From positions 1-57,825 of the forward strand of contig JALKBU010000233.1 of the NCBI GenBank assembly GCA_023091735.1: a DNA stretch of 57,825 nucleotides, written 5' to 3'. The notes beneath the pieces are model-generated. The model ran no database searches. It had not been told where the DNA came from and was given only the letters and a program-made list of their open reading frames with translations. Made by a program: the position numbers and the translations under genes. The DNA is from Trichomonas tenax. Taxonomy: Eukaryota; Parabasalia; Trichomonadida; Trichomonadidae. This document shows positions 9,851 to 19,859 of the stretch, in pieces. Each line of letters starts with the position of its first letter. The first letter of the stretch is position 1.

Positions 9851-11012
9851 CTGAACTTTATTATGTTTTAAGGGTTTTCGGTGCTTAAATAAAAGTTGTT
9901 TATTCGAAATATTTTTTGTTGAACAATTTTTCTCATGTTCGTGGAAGACTTTTATTGGACTGAGATCTATATTCTGATAAATTGTTTATTAGCAATACTT
10001 TCATGAATTATGAACTTGTGCTAAAAAACGGCTTATTTTATATAAAGGACAACATTGATATCACATCAAATTCTATTGATATGCATATAAATATTATGAA
10101 TATATAATGTCATGTATATGACTTAAAATATCAGATGTTAATGTCACGGTTTGAAAAATCAAAACAAAGTTGCCCTTTCAAAAAACTACCCATTTTTACA
10201 AATTCATCTGCTAGTAAGGCCAATATAAGGAATAGTTTGATTACTTAATATTATTCAATCACAAGAATGTCAATACATTATGTAAAAGGTGAAAGAACTA
10301 ATATGTTAATCAAAATGAAGCTTCTGAGTCCTGCACAAATTAGAATAAAATATTGAAACAAAATTGCAAAAAGAATTTGCAATATCATGAAAATTAATTT
10401 ATAATGACTCAAACCAATACAAAGGCAACAATATATTATGATATAGCGACCCGTTAAATACTATTATTTTATTCATTAATTCAACAAAAAGCAAGATAAG
10501 CGAACATAAAGTGTATCGAATATTTTCATATGGCAATATATCAACATCAGTATTGGTTAAATACACATTAATAGAAGAATCACAGACTAATGAATAGCGC
10601 ACACTACAATCATTCCTCTATAGTCCTTTATTATATTATTATTCAAATTATTCTTTTGAGATGCTTGCATTCCTTGATCAAATTAATTTTATTAGGGATA
10701 AATTTTGGTGGTCGTTTTTTTTAGAAAATCATGAATATCTCCTGATAATGTCAATTTGAATCATTCTCTTGTATTCCAGATTTATTACAAATATATGCTG
10801 TTTATATCTATGTGGAAATGGTTTCTCAAACACTTATCGATAAAATGAAATTCTACAATTTCGGTGTTGATATATGTTGCTAATGAAAGAAGAATATTTG
10901 GGCAGTTCAGCATGCATTGTTGGATTTTTAGTTTTGGTGTCATTTCGCTGTGGAGATATATTTATTATTAAAAACATTATATGAAGAAAAGTGAAACACA
11001 TTATTTCTTTTG
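9851..11012. other. AT-rich intergenic region
   Basis: No gene is supported. Short open frames at 10399-10602 and 10834-11016 look like chance: low-complexity and without relatives here. Confidence 0.5.
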
Positions 11013-11024
11013 TCACTTTTCATA
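11013..11024 (+). promoter_or_regulatory. Initiator-like TCACTTTTCATA
   Basis: Identical to the copy at 1721-1732 and directly followed by an ATG at 11025. That ATG is followed by an in-frame TAG two codons later, which suggests the promoter of a decayed gene. Confidence 0.5.
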
Positions 11025-12104
11025 ATGTTTTAGGTATTTTGGATTTAATTACATTTTCAATGGGGATCAGTGTAGTAAATGTATTTAATCGTTGAAGTCT
11101 TCAAAAGCAATGATTGGGATCAATATTTTTCTCCAGAGAAATATGATAACGAAGTAAAAATTCTAAATGATAAAAACACAATACAACTTGCTGAAAATAA
11201 GCATCACTATGTCCATGACGTTGCATTCATTGAAATGAAAGTTAAATCTATTAATTATTATAATTCGAATTCTCCACAAACAATTCTTCTTGTTGAAAAA
11301 TCTCTTTTCAACTCGAATATTGACACTTCTTCAAGTAATGGTGGAAATATATACTTTTCCCATTCCGACCAATGTGTTCAATCAAGAGTTTGTTGTTCGA
11401 ACTGCTCCAGTAACAGTTGGGGAATGCATTCATTTACTCATGTCTCACGTAATGGAGATTCAAAAAATTTCGTAGACCAATGTTCTTTTTCTCGATTGAT
11501 TAATGCAAATGGAAAAGCTGTATTTTATAATCTCTATGGCTTCCATCATGTTGATAAGATAAATATTACGAATTGTGAAGATTTATATTGGTCATGTTTC
11601 AATATACTAAATCCGAGTATTAATGCATCTGTGATATCATCAAATTTTAAAAATAATACATCTTCTGGCAATAGTGGAATCATGTTTGAACAAGGAGGTT
11701 CATTTACACAACATATCTCCCAATGTAACATTATCACACAAAAGTGCGGTAGTCAATTTGGAGTGATATGTACAATTGAATGCGGTTATATTATTATTGA
11801 TTCATGTGTTATTAAAGATAACTATGCAGCAGATAACTATTTGTTTTCTGTTCTGTCAGGAAAAGGATTTTATGTCACTAATTCATATCTTTACAATCCA
11901 TTGATTTCATCAAATTATGGAACTTCACCTTATACAACTAATTCTAAATTAAACAATGAAGAAATTAAACTCGAACTTTACACAACAGCGAATTGCAAAG
12001 GGAAGAAATATCCACAAGCCAATGTTCTTACTCTTTTGCGGAAGTTTTCTGTGAAACATTTATCAGCAACAACATCAGTAGTCTCACAAACATTCCGCAG
12101 CTAA
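11025..12104 (+). pseudogene. Decaying surface-protein-like gene with possible parallel beta-helix
   Basis: The open part begins at ATG 11079 and gives 341 aa. It has irregular repeats of the kind I.NC..L/V...F.NN and SCVIKDNYA, with many Asn, Ser and Cys, reminiscent of trichomonad right-handed beta-helix surface proteins. I cannot name the family with certainty. An initiator and ATG lie in the same frame at 11025, but codons 3, 8, 17 and 18 between the two ATGs are stops, while the interrupted stretch is hydrophobic like a signal peptide. The C-terminus also ends without the membrane anchor usual for such proteins. A 5'-broken, possibly 3'-truncated gene is the simplest reading; a cytosolic start at 11079 is the alternative. 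Confidence 0.4.
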
Positions 12105-13167
12105 ATGTAAACTTGATTCTCTTCTTCCCATAATAAATCATAAAATAAAACATTTCAAATGGATGAACGGCCTTCATCTGAACTTCACATATTCATTATT
12201 TAATTAAGCCTTGTTTTATAGATAAATCGAAATGCGAATGTATAATGATGATAAAAATACAAAACAAATTTAAATTAAATAATAACCAATGAATTATAAG
12301 TCATTGTTATTGTATAAAGATCAAAAATGATTCATGTATGCAAATACGTGTGGAAATGTTGAAGTCGTTAAAAACATTGAATGATATTGAAACAGATATT
12401 ATCAATCATCTGAATACGATTATTCAATATGAAAAATAAGGTGCTTCGCGTGGGTAAAAAAAGTGGAAACAACGATTTTTTAACCCTCAATTTTCCACCC
12501 TTTTTTTCACTTTTTTTGACGCGTCAGACGACCATTATTCATTATTCGGTCGAACTCGATATCTACTCATGTGGTATATATAGACAAAAGCTTCCTTAAT
12601 ATTAGAAGAGAGCATTGATATGTGCTTCTCGTGATAATATTGATTAGTTACAACAGTCGAATTTTTGACTTAATTTTAATTATTCAGCGAAGAAAATTAC
12701 TCAAAAGGAACTAATTTTGTAATATGTTCTTTAGCTATGTACCCTTATCCATATTATCTATGTAAATGCTTAAAAATCGTACTAGGCCAAAAATCGCAAC
12801 TTCTGATTGTGCCAAAGAAATTGATTTTTGGTTATTGTTAATGTATTTATTCGATAACTTTTTGTATCTGAGTTGAGTGGTGTATGTTATTTGTAATATA
12901 TGCAAATTTTAACCAAGTTCAATATCTCATTGAATCTGACAAGTGTGTATTGCATGCATTCACATATGAAAGCATTTGCAATTCTTTTCTTCGTATTGAA
13001 TGCCTTGTAAAATCAACTCGAATGCTTTTGTTTATAGGAAATAAATAAATTTGAATTATGAAAAATAAGACATTGATTCTTTTTAGATATATACTTGAAT
13101 ATACCTTGTATTTAAAACGTAGTCATTGCAATGAATTAGAAAAATATTATAATAATATTTTTAAATC
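12105..13167. other. Gene-free AT-rich region with one imperfect inverted repeat
   Basis: No gene is supported. Around 12446-12530 the strings GTGGGTAAAAAAAGTGGAAA and the reverse complement of TTTTCCACCCTTTTTTTCAC face each other and could fold. The segment ends in GACGCGTC, a GC-rich island in AT-rich DNA. Confidence 0.4.
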
Positions 13168-13364
13168 AGGAAGATCTATGAGTTTAGCTACTAACATGCG
13201 TGGTACCTGTGTTAATGTAGTCCCCAGTTCTTCCCGTCAGACGCAATTTTGAAATAAAAACTAATACATAATTTGAATGATTATATGATTTTACATGTCA
13301 AAAATATTAATATTTTGTTACATAAAACTAGAGATTCTGATAACTTACATGTCAGATAATGTCA
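13168..13364 (+). repeat. Dispersed 197-bp repeat, copy A
   Basis: This segment is about 90% identical over its full length, with a few compensating small indels, to 28061-28257; both copies are 197 bp. It contains TTTAGCTACTAACATGCGTG, GGTACC at the centre of a weak hairpin, CCCCAGTTCTTCCCGTCAG, and two copies of the ACATGTCA element (13289-13300 and about 13345-13355). It encodes no convincing protein. It is probably a short mobile or recombined element. Confidence 0.7.
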
Positions 13365-14810
13365 ATTAGGTTTTTCAAAAAGCCAAAGCAAATAAATTAT
13401 TTGATTTTTTTTAATATTAAAGCGATTCCTTTGAAATTTAGAATATATAGTTCTCATTTTAACACATATTAAGTTTAATATGAAATTTGATGAGATATCT
13501 ATTAACCCTATTTTGAAAAGGAAAGATATAATCCATCTTATATTAAGATGAAGAACATCATTTAATACTAATAAAAGCTTATCATAATTTTGATTTATAT
13601 TAGAAATAGCTGTTTTAACCACTACTATACTGTAAGTGGTTTGTATTTTATTGGCAATCTGTTGTCAATATGTGTTGTTTCTTGATAACTCTCCTGCTTT
13701 GATAAAATGATCGATCTTCATTTTATAAAAGTGACAGCTAATGGACACATTAAACGGGGCTCACAGGCTAACCATATGCATATACTCAGATACATATATG
13801 GAATAATATACTTATTCTTGTGTTTTCTATGTGTTCATCCCGAGTTAGTTGGTCTATTGCAAATTCCGCATGCTGTGCAATGACTTAAATTACACCGTAA
13901 GCAAAATTGAAATCTCGCATGTTTCAACACATATTGGTGTTTTTGAGCACTCTGAAGCACTGGTCCATGCATTGATGATAATTTAAAACATTGTAAAAGA
14001 GTTTTAAGTCATTTGAGTGAATTATTGGGAATATTAAATTTCATTTTATGGTAAATCTTTGAATAAACACACTATTTAAAATATGCATACTGTGTGCACT
14101 ATATGTCATTTATATAAACATCTGTTTTCTGTTGATCGAAATCTTCGTGATTCTGATATTATCAAAACTCTATTTATCCTAGTCTACATCACTATAAAGT
14201 GAATAGAAAATGATTTTATTGTGGAAAAACTATATAGTATCGGTAAACTATGCACGATGACGCAAATCAAAGCATTTTAATAGCTTTATGATATAATATA
14301 GGTATGAATTGATATATGGTTGTGTATTATGTGAAGAATACACCATTTAATATACACTACACACTTGAAAATATCAAATGATTAATATGTAACACTAAAT
14401 ATAACTATATGCAAATACAATTCAACCTAAATTGTCTATTTATGTACGTAGCTAGATAAATTGGATTGAAATATAGATGTTTCTGTTAAAATAAAGCAGA
14501 ATTGCACATTTTTATCATTGTTGAGAGGATTTTAAGTTCATAGTATCAATGATAGAAATGAAAGCGCTGCAAAATAGCTTTGAAAGCCTAGCTAATAATC
14601 CATGAGATTGAATATCATTGAAAATGACTTGCTTCTTGTCCACATCATTCACTGCATCAATATATTGGAGAAAAATGGCAAGAAACACGTCATTTTCAAT
14701 GGTATTCGATCTTGAAATATAGGGAAGCATTATACTTCACTATGTAGAGTATGCATCGAATACTTGTGCTATGTGGATGCAATTTTCGTGTTTGCTACTG
14801 CTTGGCGTCG
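13365..14810. other. Gene-poor region
   Basis: No gene is securely supported. A minus-strand frame ending at 13362 lacks an ATG, and a 71-codon minus-strand frame at 14515-14730 is listed separately. The rest is AT-rich spacer. Confidence 0.45.
14515..14730 (-). CDS. Possible small protein or gene fragment, 71 aa
   Basis: This frame starts with ATG and has a protein-like composition (ENDVFLAIFLQYIDAVNDVD, then LLARLSKLFCSAFISIIDT) rather than low-complexity AT-rich translation. It could be a remnant of a larger helical protein. It has no initiator or 12-bp element upstream and sits next to a cluster of foldback repeats. I do not recognise it. Chance remains likely. Confidence 0.2.
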   Translation of the reverse strand: MLPYISRSNTIENDVFLAIFLQYIDAVNDVDKKQVIFNDIQSHGLLARLSKLFCSAFISIIDTMNLKSSQQ

Positions 14811-14942
14811 ATAATTTATCCAAAAAGATAAATACCATCAAAAATGATCAAATTCTAGCATAAACTCTCCGGAACAGCAAACATCTGGAGAATTTGTGCC
14901 AAAAATTGATCATTTTTGATGATATTTATTAACGGATAATTA
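14811..14942. repeat. Large imperfect palindrome (foldback 1)
   Basis: Arms of about 58 nt face each other around a loop of ~16 nt. The left arm runs from ATAATTTATCC through ACCATCAAAAATGATCAA to ACTCTCC, and the right arm is its near reverse complement, GGAGAATTTG through TTGATCATTTTTGATGATAT to GGATAATTAT. The inner 17 bp of ATCAAAAATGATCAA are nearly exact. It has no coding content and looks like a foldback MITE. Confidence 0.6.
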
Positions 14943-14955
14943 TAAATTACAGATC

Positions 14956-15030
14956 GCTTTGCTTGTCAAATGCCGTGACAAACTGATGCACATAAGCTAC
15001 CTGTTTTTCAAGGCATTTTACAAGCAAAGC
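14956..15030. repeat. Inverted repeat (foldback 2)
   Basis: GCTTTGCTTGTCAAATGCC at 14956-14974 pairs with GGCATTTTACAAGCAAAGC at 15012-15030, 18 of 19 bases, around a 37-nt loop. It begins 14 bp after foldback 1. Confidence 0.6.
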
Positions 15031-15073
15031 AAGTAATGTAGATCGATAAATTAAATATTTGAACTCATCGCGT

Positions 15074-15138
15074 TTTCTACGACTCCGTGAGGTTTCTGCG
15101 TCATCCTGTATCTCACGAACCTCAGTGAGTCGTAGAAA
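15074..15138. repeat. Inverted repeat (foldback 3)
   Basis: TTTCTACGACTC-CGT-GAGGTT at 15074-15094 pairs with the segment 15118-15138 at 19 of 21 positions, around a 23-nt loop. It lies about 44 bp after foldback 2, making three adjacent foldbacks. Confidence 0.6.
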
Positions 15139-15831
15139 GTGGAGATTTGGAAAAGTCGGCGGAATGAGTTAGAACTGAGCGAATATCGATGGAGCTGACA
15201 GTCAACAAACCACAAACACGAAGAGTAGCTTCGTATCCAGTGTTTTGTTGATTGTTGATGCCTTGATTGTGATGAAATCGAGAGAAAATTAAGGAATTTG
15301 TAAATCTTTTAAGGACAAACCACCAGTTCTTCAGTGTTTAGAGAGATATTTTCACCGATAACTCTCAAAAGCAGTAAAAAACTGGTAGATAATTCACAAC
15401 AATATTTATAACGTACATTTTTCACAATATTTTTCAATTCTTCCAAAGTTAATGTATTCGAATCCACAACTAATTTCCTCATTAGGTATTGATTTTAACT
15501 GATAAAAATATTTGTAAATTGCTCAATTTTGGCAATTCTTTATTATTTTGACAGAATTTTAAACAAATTTGATACAAAAAAATTTTGGATTTTTCATATT
15601 TCGAAAATAACTATATATGATGATGATGCCAAATTTAAGATTTAATTGAAATCGTGATGTAAAAATACAATTTTGATATTTTCAAAAGATTTTTGTTTAA
15701 TAAAAGTATATTTTGTCAAGTAAAGTATTGGTTTTTAATATAAGATGTCATGTAAAAACTAAAATTTGTTATGTAAAATTGTGATTGCCATGTAAAACCA
15801 ACCATTTTGCCAGGTAAAGATGTAAATACAA
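15139..15831. other. Intergenic region before the helical-repeat gene
   Basis: No gene is supported. The right part carries the five-copy promoter array at 15714-15819, listed separately. Confidence 0.55.
15714..15819 (+). promoter_or_regulatory. Five tandem TGNCATGTAAAA-like elements
   Basis: Copies start at 15714 (TGTCAAGTAAAG), 15746 (TGTCATGTAAAA), 15767 (TGTTATGTAAAA), 15786 (TGCCATGTAAAA) and 15808 (TGCCAGGTAAAG), all in gene orientation; spacings are 32, 21, 19 and 22 bp. The last copy ends 12 nt before the ATG at 15832, so the array reaches the transcription start. This is the clearest array in the window. Confidence 0.65.
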
Positions 15832-17208
15832 ATGTTCGAGTATCAAGGCGACTTTCTTGTGAAAGAAGGAAAAGTTGACGAAGCAGAAAAGCTCTGTATC
15901 GAGGACATAAAGAACGATCCTACGAATCTGGCGCCTTACGCCACACTTTTGACGATTGGAGGACAAACATATGACGCAGATAGCGCTATTTCTGCTGGAA
16001 GAGAGACTCTCCAGTTCGCGCGTTTGATTCTCAAGGATTATTTCAATAAGCCGGACTATGATTTCGCGTCAGATCCAAAATCTTTACAATATATCAATAT
16101 TCTCGATAAATTTGGTAAAGTTGCGAAGGAATACGCCCACATTAACTTCGCTTGCTACGTCTACGAAGAGATTTTACGCTTAAACAAATCAGACACATTT
16201 GAAAACGCTAAAATCCTCTTATTCGTTTATATGGAGATTTTTGGTTATCTCCAGAACAAGAAGAAGGGTGTCCTCAATCGTACAGTTGATATGACAAACA
16301 AATTGATCGAAACATTTAAGATCCCAGAAGATTCGCTAGAAGTTCACGTTTGGAGGCTTCTTGAGCAGTTCATTGCTAAAAAGCATACATGGAAGGATCT
16401 CGCAAAGAAGGAAGAACAGGCAAATCCTTTAGTTTTCCGTGTTTTCTTCAATGAGATCGAGAAAAATGAAGAAATCGATTCATTCATCAAAGATTACTAC
16501 GGTAAACTTGCCAAGGCATGGCCAGATTTCCGTGTCGAGGCTCACAAAGTCCTTAGACAAGATCACACGAAATTCTTCAAAGCAATCGAAGATGAAAAGA
16601 ACGAAGTCATGGAAGATAGAAAGCCAGACTTCTACACTTTCTGCTTCTCCATGTTCATGAAGAATGGAAGAGAAGCAATGCGTGATTTCAAATTCAATGA
16701 ATGCATCAAATGCTTCTCTCTTGCTAGGAACGTTGCATATGAAACAGCTCTTCCATACAGATTCCAACGCAGTGAGAAATTCGAGTATGCTATCGTCTCA
16801 AACAGATGCACATCATATCTTCAAGTCAACAAACTTGCTGAAGCACGTCTTGATGCTAGATTCACATTATTTGTCAAATTCGACCACTTCAAGATCCTCG
16901 AGAAGTGCCAGGACATTGCTGTTGCATTTGGTGCCCCAGAGAAGGTCGTCGAGCAATTCAAGGCTTGGTTTGCTGAATCAAAGGAATCAAAGTCCGGTGT
17001 AAGACGTGATATCGCAAAGAAAGTTATCGCTCTTCTTTCATTCGAAGGCCTTTACAGAGCCCGCTCAGAGGACTTCGAAGCTGTTGCAGAATCACTCAAA
17101 GAAAGACAAGTTGACGACATGTACACACAAATCTGTTTACCAGCCAACGTCCACGAACTTTTGCCATGGCTCACAGAAAAGGAACTTGACCCGCCAATCC
17201 AGAGATAA
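15832..17208 (+). CDS. TPR-like helical-repeat protein, 458 aa
   Basis: The protein looks all-helical. Residues 1-45 (YQGDFLVKEGKVDEAEKLCIEDIKNDPTNLAPYATLL) read like a TPR unit. A second TPR-like stretch lies near 285-345 (ALYRA-like helices around ECIKCFSLARNVAYETAL and SNRCTSYLQVNKLAEARLDA). The middle is charged and helical. There is no signal peptide or membrane segment, so it is probably a cytosolic scaffold or co-chaperone-like protein, but I do not recognise a named family. The gene has strongly C-ending codons in its 3' half and the five-copy promoter array immediately upstream, both suggesting high expression. The stop runs into TAAACC followed by AATAAAG. Confidence 0.75.
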   Translation: MFEYQGDFLVKEGKVDEAEKLCIEDIKNDPTNLAPYATLLTIGGQTYDADSAISAGRETLQFARLILKDYFNKPDYDFASDPKSLQYINILDKFGKVAKEYAHINFACYVYEEILRLNKSDTFENAKILLFVYMEIFGYLQNKKKGVLNRTVDMTNKLIETFKIPEDSLEVHVWRLLEQFIAKKHTWKDLAKKEEQANPLVFRVFFNEIEKNEEIDSFIKDYYGKLAKAWPDFRVEAHKVLRQDHTKFFKAIEDEKNEVMEDRKPDFYTFCFSMFMKNGREAMRDFKFNECIKCFSLARNVAYETALPYRFQRSEKFEYAIVSNRCTSYLQVNKLAEARLDARFTLFVKFDHFKILEKCQDIAVAFGAPEKVVEQFKAWFAESKESKSGVRRDIAKKVIALLSFEGLYRARSEDFEAVAESLKERQVDDMYTQICLPANVHELLPWLTEKELDPPIQR

Positions 17209-17344
17209 ACCATGAATAAAGAATAATGTTTTTTGAAATTTGAATTTTCACAAAAATTAAAACTAAAGAAAAATGAATGAGAACAATAGATTTCGAGTGA
17301 TTTTTAATATCAATTCTAGTTTATAATAACAAAATTAAATACAT

Positions 17345-18076
17345 TTATTCATCATCATCACCTGGAGTTTCTAATATATCAATTTCCTGGATATTCGTAA
17401 GGTGTGGTAATGGCTTAGCCTTTGGCGAGCGACGGATTGCAAATCCGAAGACTTTCTGCTCAAATGGCTTGAAACTAGTTGTTTTATCGCACTTTGTATA
17501 CTCACTCAAGAACATGTGAGGGAATGCTGGTCCAAAATATGCACCATCTATAACAGGATACATTGGAGCTTTATAAATATCTCTACAGCATGGACAGAAC
17601 AGCTTAACGGAGTGTCTACGCAAGCTAAATGTTGTTCCCATTGGCAACAGAGGTGTGTCCTCGCATCCAACACGCGGGCATTTACCAAAAATCGCTTGAT
17701 CATACTTTTGCTTCATGAGTTCCATGCCTTTCGGCTGTGATATATATCTCGCGTGGAGCAAACCGTATATGCGAAGCGCCTGCTGGTTAATAGCAATTGC
17801 ATCTTCGTCGTTATACGAAGCCCATTCTTTTCCTTTGTTGTCTGTTATTAATTCGATTGCGTCGTCGAAATCCTCGAAATTCTCTTTGATGCCATATTGG
17901 TTGAACCAGTCGGCTGCCCACGTTGGATCGATCTCAACAAACCAATTATTCACGGCTTGGCTGCAAAGCTGCTTGATCCACGGTTTGATATATGGCGGGC
18001 ACGACTTTTGTGGGCCGAGGAAGATCGTGAATCCGTCAACTTGGACGGTTCGTGGTGTTCTTCGACTCGAGCTCAT
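17345..18076 (-). CDS. CK2B: Casein kinase 2 regulatory (beta) subunit, 243 aa
   Basis: This is a clear CK2 beta. The helical N-terminal part has WFVEIDPTWAADWFNQYGI (about 45-63), an acidic-loop region (ENFEDFDDAIELITD), and LHARYISQPKGMELMKQKYD (about 107-126). The zinc ribbon has CPRVGC (C133, C138) and CPCC (C161, C164), followed by DGAYFGPAFPHMFL (about 178-191), the dimerisation/docking strand. CK2 beta dimerises through the zinc ribbon and docks two catalytic alpha subunits; no alpha subunit is in the window. The N-terminal SSxxE autophosphorylation sites are not obvious (MSSSRRTPRT). The acidic tail ends GDDDE. ATG at 18076. Two upstream elements (18102-18140) fit the shared promoter motif. 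Confidence 0.93.
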   Translation of the reverse strand: MSSSRRTPRTVQVDGFTIFLGPQKSCPPYIKPWIKQLCSQAVNNWFVEIDPTWAADWFNQYGIKENFEDFDDAIELITDNKGKEWASYNDEDAIAINQQALRIYGLLHARYISQPKGMELMKQKYDQAIFGKCPRVGCEDTPLLPMGTTFSLRRHSVKLFCPCCRDIYKAPMYPVIDGAYFGPAFPHMFLSEYTKCDKTTSFKPFEQKVFGFAIRRSPKAKPLPHLTNIQEIDILETPGDDDE

Positions 18077-18557
18077 AAATTTTTTAACGGAAACATTTTT
18101 CGTTTACGTGTTAAATGGCATATTTGATATTTACGTGGCAAATTTCTTAAATATAATAATCTTTCTCAGATATTTATTATCTAGCATCAGCATAAATTTC
18201 TATATTTAATTCTAAAAAATTATTGCTCAAAACTAATTTTTTAATTGTGAGTTGAGCAATTTTTGTTTTATTTTACTTGTCAAAAGTATATTTATTTGTC
18301 AAATATTTTCAAAATCATTGATATTTTAATGATATGACCTACAAATGAATTTATTGATTTTGAAAAGATTTTTAAGCTCATCTTTCATTATTTAAGAAAT
18401 TTTTCATATATAAAAACTAATATTTGCTTAATAGTATTATTAAGAACCAGCAATAGTCAACTATATAATATGGTTTGATTCTAAAATGCTCAATCATGAT
18501 AAAAAATTTCAAAAATAAAAATTTGCGTTATTAAAATCTAATATATACTTTATAACT
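18077..18557. other. Upstream region of CK2 beta; AT-rich
   Basis: No gene is supported. Besides the two promoter elements near 18102-18140, further minus-orientation variants lie at 18271-18282 and 18290-18301. Confidence 0.55.
18102..18140 (-). promoter_or_regulatory. Two TGNCACGTAAA-like elements
   Basis: On the minus strand, TGCCACGTAAAT (18129-18140) and TAACACGTAAAC (18102-18113) precede the ATG at 18076 with a 27-bp start spacing. They share the GTAAA core of the arrays before the genes at 6112 and 15832, in the same orientation relative to the gene. Confidence 0.45.
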
Positions 18558-19442
18558 TTATTTTTCCTCATCGGAATCTTCTTCCTTAGCCTTGAGGAGA
18601 GCAGCACGAGACCTAATAAACGATCTAAGAGCAAACTCAACTTCTGGTGCTGCATTATCAATAGCGCCTCTAACAATTTTGAAAAGCTTCATTTCCATTC
18701 TTGGGCCAATTTCCTGAAGCTGAATTTGGCCTCTTGTCTTTGTAAATGTGTGCTGACGGAAAGAAATCCAATCATTACGATTAATAAACGATATAATTCT
18801 ATGTGATTCTGGTTTTGGAACAGGGAAGAGAGCCTTTAATATATCTGTAATTCTTTTACCTAATTTTGATGTCATATCCTCGAAAACGAGGTGCGGGAAT
18901 GCAGAAGATAACGGTGGTGCATCAGGAACATCACGACGCATCACAACATCCTTTAAATGAATGTAAGCAGTAGGGCCGTAAGGCAAGTGTGAAATAACGA
19001 TGCAATCTGGATCTCCGTGTGTTCCGTGAACTATAATTAAGTCTGTCATGTCATGTTGTCTGCAAAGATTTGCTAAACCCTTTAAATCCATTTGACCACG
19101 ATTGATTCTTTGTGCATTTGGAATAATTTGTGATATTTCTCTGGCAAAAGTTTTGATTGGACCTGCTGGATCGCGAGATGTTGTTACAGCAACTAATGGA
19201 TCCTCAACACCCATCATTGCGTATTCATTATCGAGCTCGTTCTGATACTGAGTCTCATTGTCGTCGTATGTTGTTGCTTTGAGGATAGAAAGTGCATCAT
19301 CACGAATATCTCTCGGAAGCTCTTTGCCTTGAGCCATAAAAGAGTTAAGACGCTCCTTTCTCTCCTGTGTAGCAGCCCTTTGTGACTCCTGAAGGCGGTT
19401 ATTCAGATACTCACGCATCTGTCTCCTGAGTCTGGCGCTCAT
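18558..19442 (-). CDS. IMP4: IMP4-like U3 snoRNP protein, 294 aa
   Basis: The ATG at 19442 is chosen (MSARLRRQMREYLNNRL); the longer frame starts with TTG. The N-terminus matches IMP4 proteins (a basic helix, QESQRAATQERKERLNSFMAQGKELP). A Brix domain follows, from about residue 83 (DPLVAVTTSRDPAGPIKTFAREI) through LANLCRQHDMTDLIIVHGTHGDPDCIVISHLPYGPTAYI to a basic TKTRGQIQLQEIGPRMEMKLFKI (about 240-265). Length fits IMP4 (human 291 aa). It belongs to the U3 snoRNP/SSU processome and helps U3 pair with pre-18S rRNA in the nucleolus. The acidic tail EEDSDEEK is usual for the family. Strand and spacing suggest its own promoter. Confidence 0.9.
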   Translation of the reverse strand: MSARLRRQMREYLNNRLQESQRAATQERKERLNSFMAQGKELPRDIRDDALSILKATTYDDNETQYQNELDNEYAMMGVEDPLVAVTTSRDPAGPIKTFAREISQIIPNAQRINRGQMDLKGLANLCRQHDMTDLIIVHGTHGDPDCIVISHLPYGPTAYIHLKDVVMRRDVPDAPPLSSAFPHLVFEDMTSKLGKRITDILKALFPVPKPESHRIISFINRNDWISFRQHTFTKTRGQIQLQEIGPRMEMKLFKIVRGAIDNAAPEVEFALRSFIRSRAALLKAKEEDSDEEK

Positions 19443-19859
19443 CCTAAAATTTTGGCAAGGCACAATATTCAATGATAATGAATCCGCATTCTTTTTGACA
19501 TTTAAAATCGTTTCATTTAAAAATTTGAACAAAATCTTTGATTTTAGAAAATCTTGAAATTTTTATCTTTCATATATAACCATTTTAACATAAAATATAA
19601 ATACAAAAATTCGCCTATATAATACTATCACTTTGTTTTTTTTCATCAAAATCAAATTTTCAAAATTGAATTTGATATATTTTCAAGCATCTCATTAATA
19701 ACATCTCTATCCCCAAGCCATTATAATTTCTTAATATTTTGAGTTATATTTCAAATATTTTATTTTTGAAAAATATTTTCCTCAGTAGTTGAAAACATAG
19801 AAGAATTCATGAGAAGCAAATTGTTTGTGACATATTTTCTTAACAATTAAAAATAATTT
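19443..19859. other. AT-rich intergenic region
   Basis: Between two minus-strand genes. No gene or clear element is seen, only long A/T-rich runs. Confidence 0.55.

Noticed and set aside
10399..10602. Minus-strand 67-codon frame
   Set aside because: Low-complexity AT-rich translation and no promoter signals or paralogue.
13058..13252. Plus-strand 64-codon frame
   Set aside because: Its 3' half runs through the 197-bp repeat, so the frame is incidental.
13362..13622. Minus-strand 86-codon frame
   Set aside because: Begins with GTG, has no ATG, is AT-driven in composition and overlaps the 197-bp repeat; could be a remnant ankyrin N-terminus but cannot be supported.
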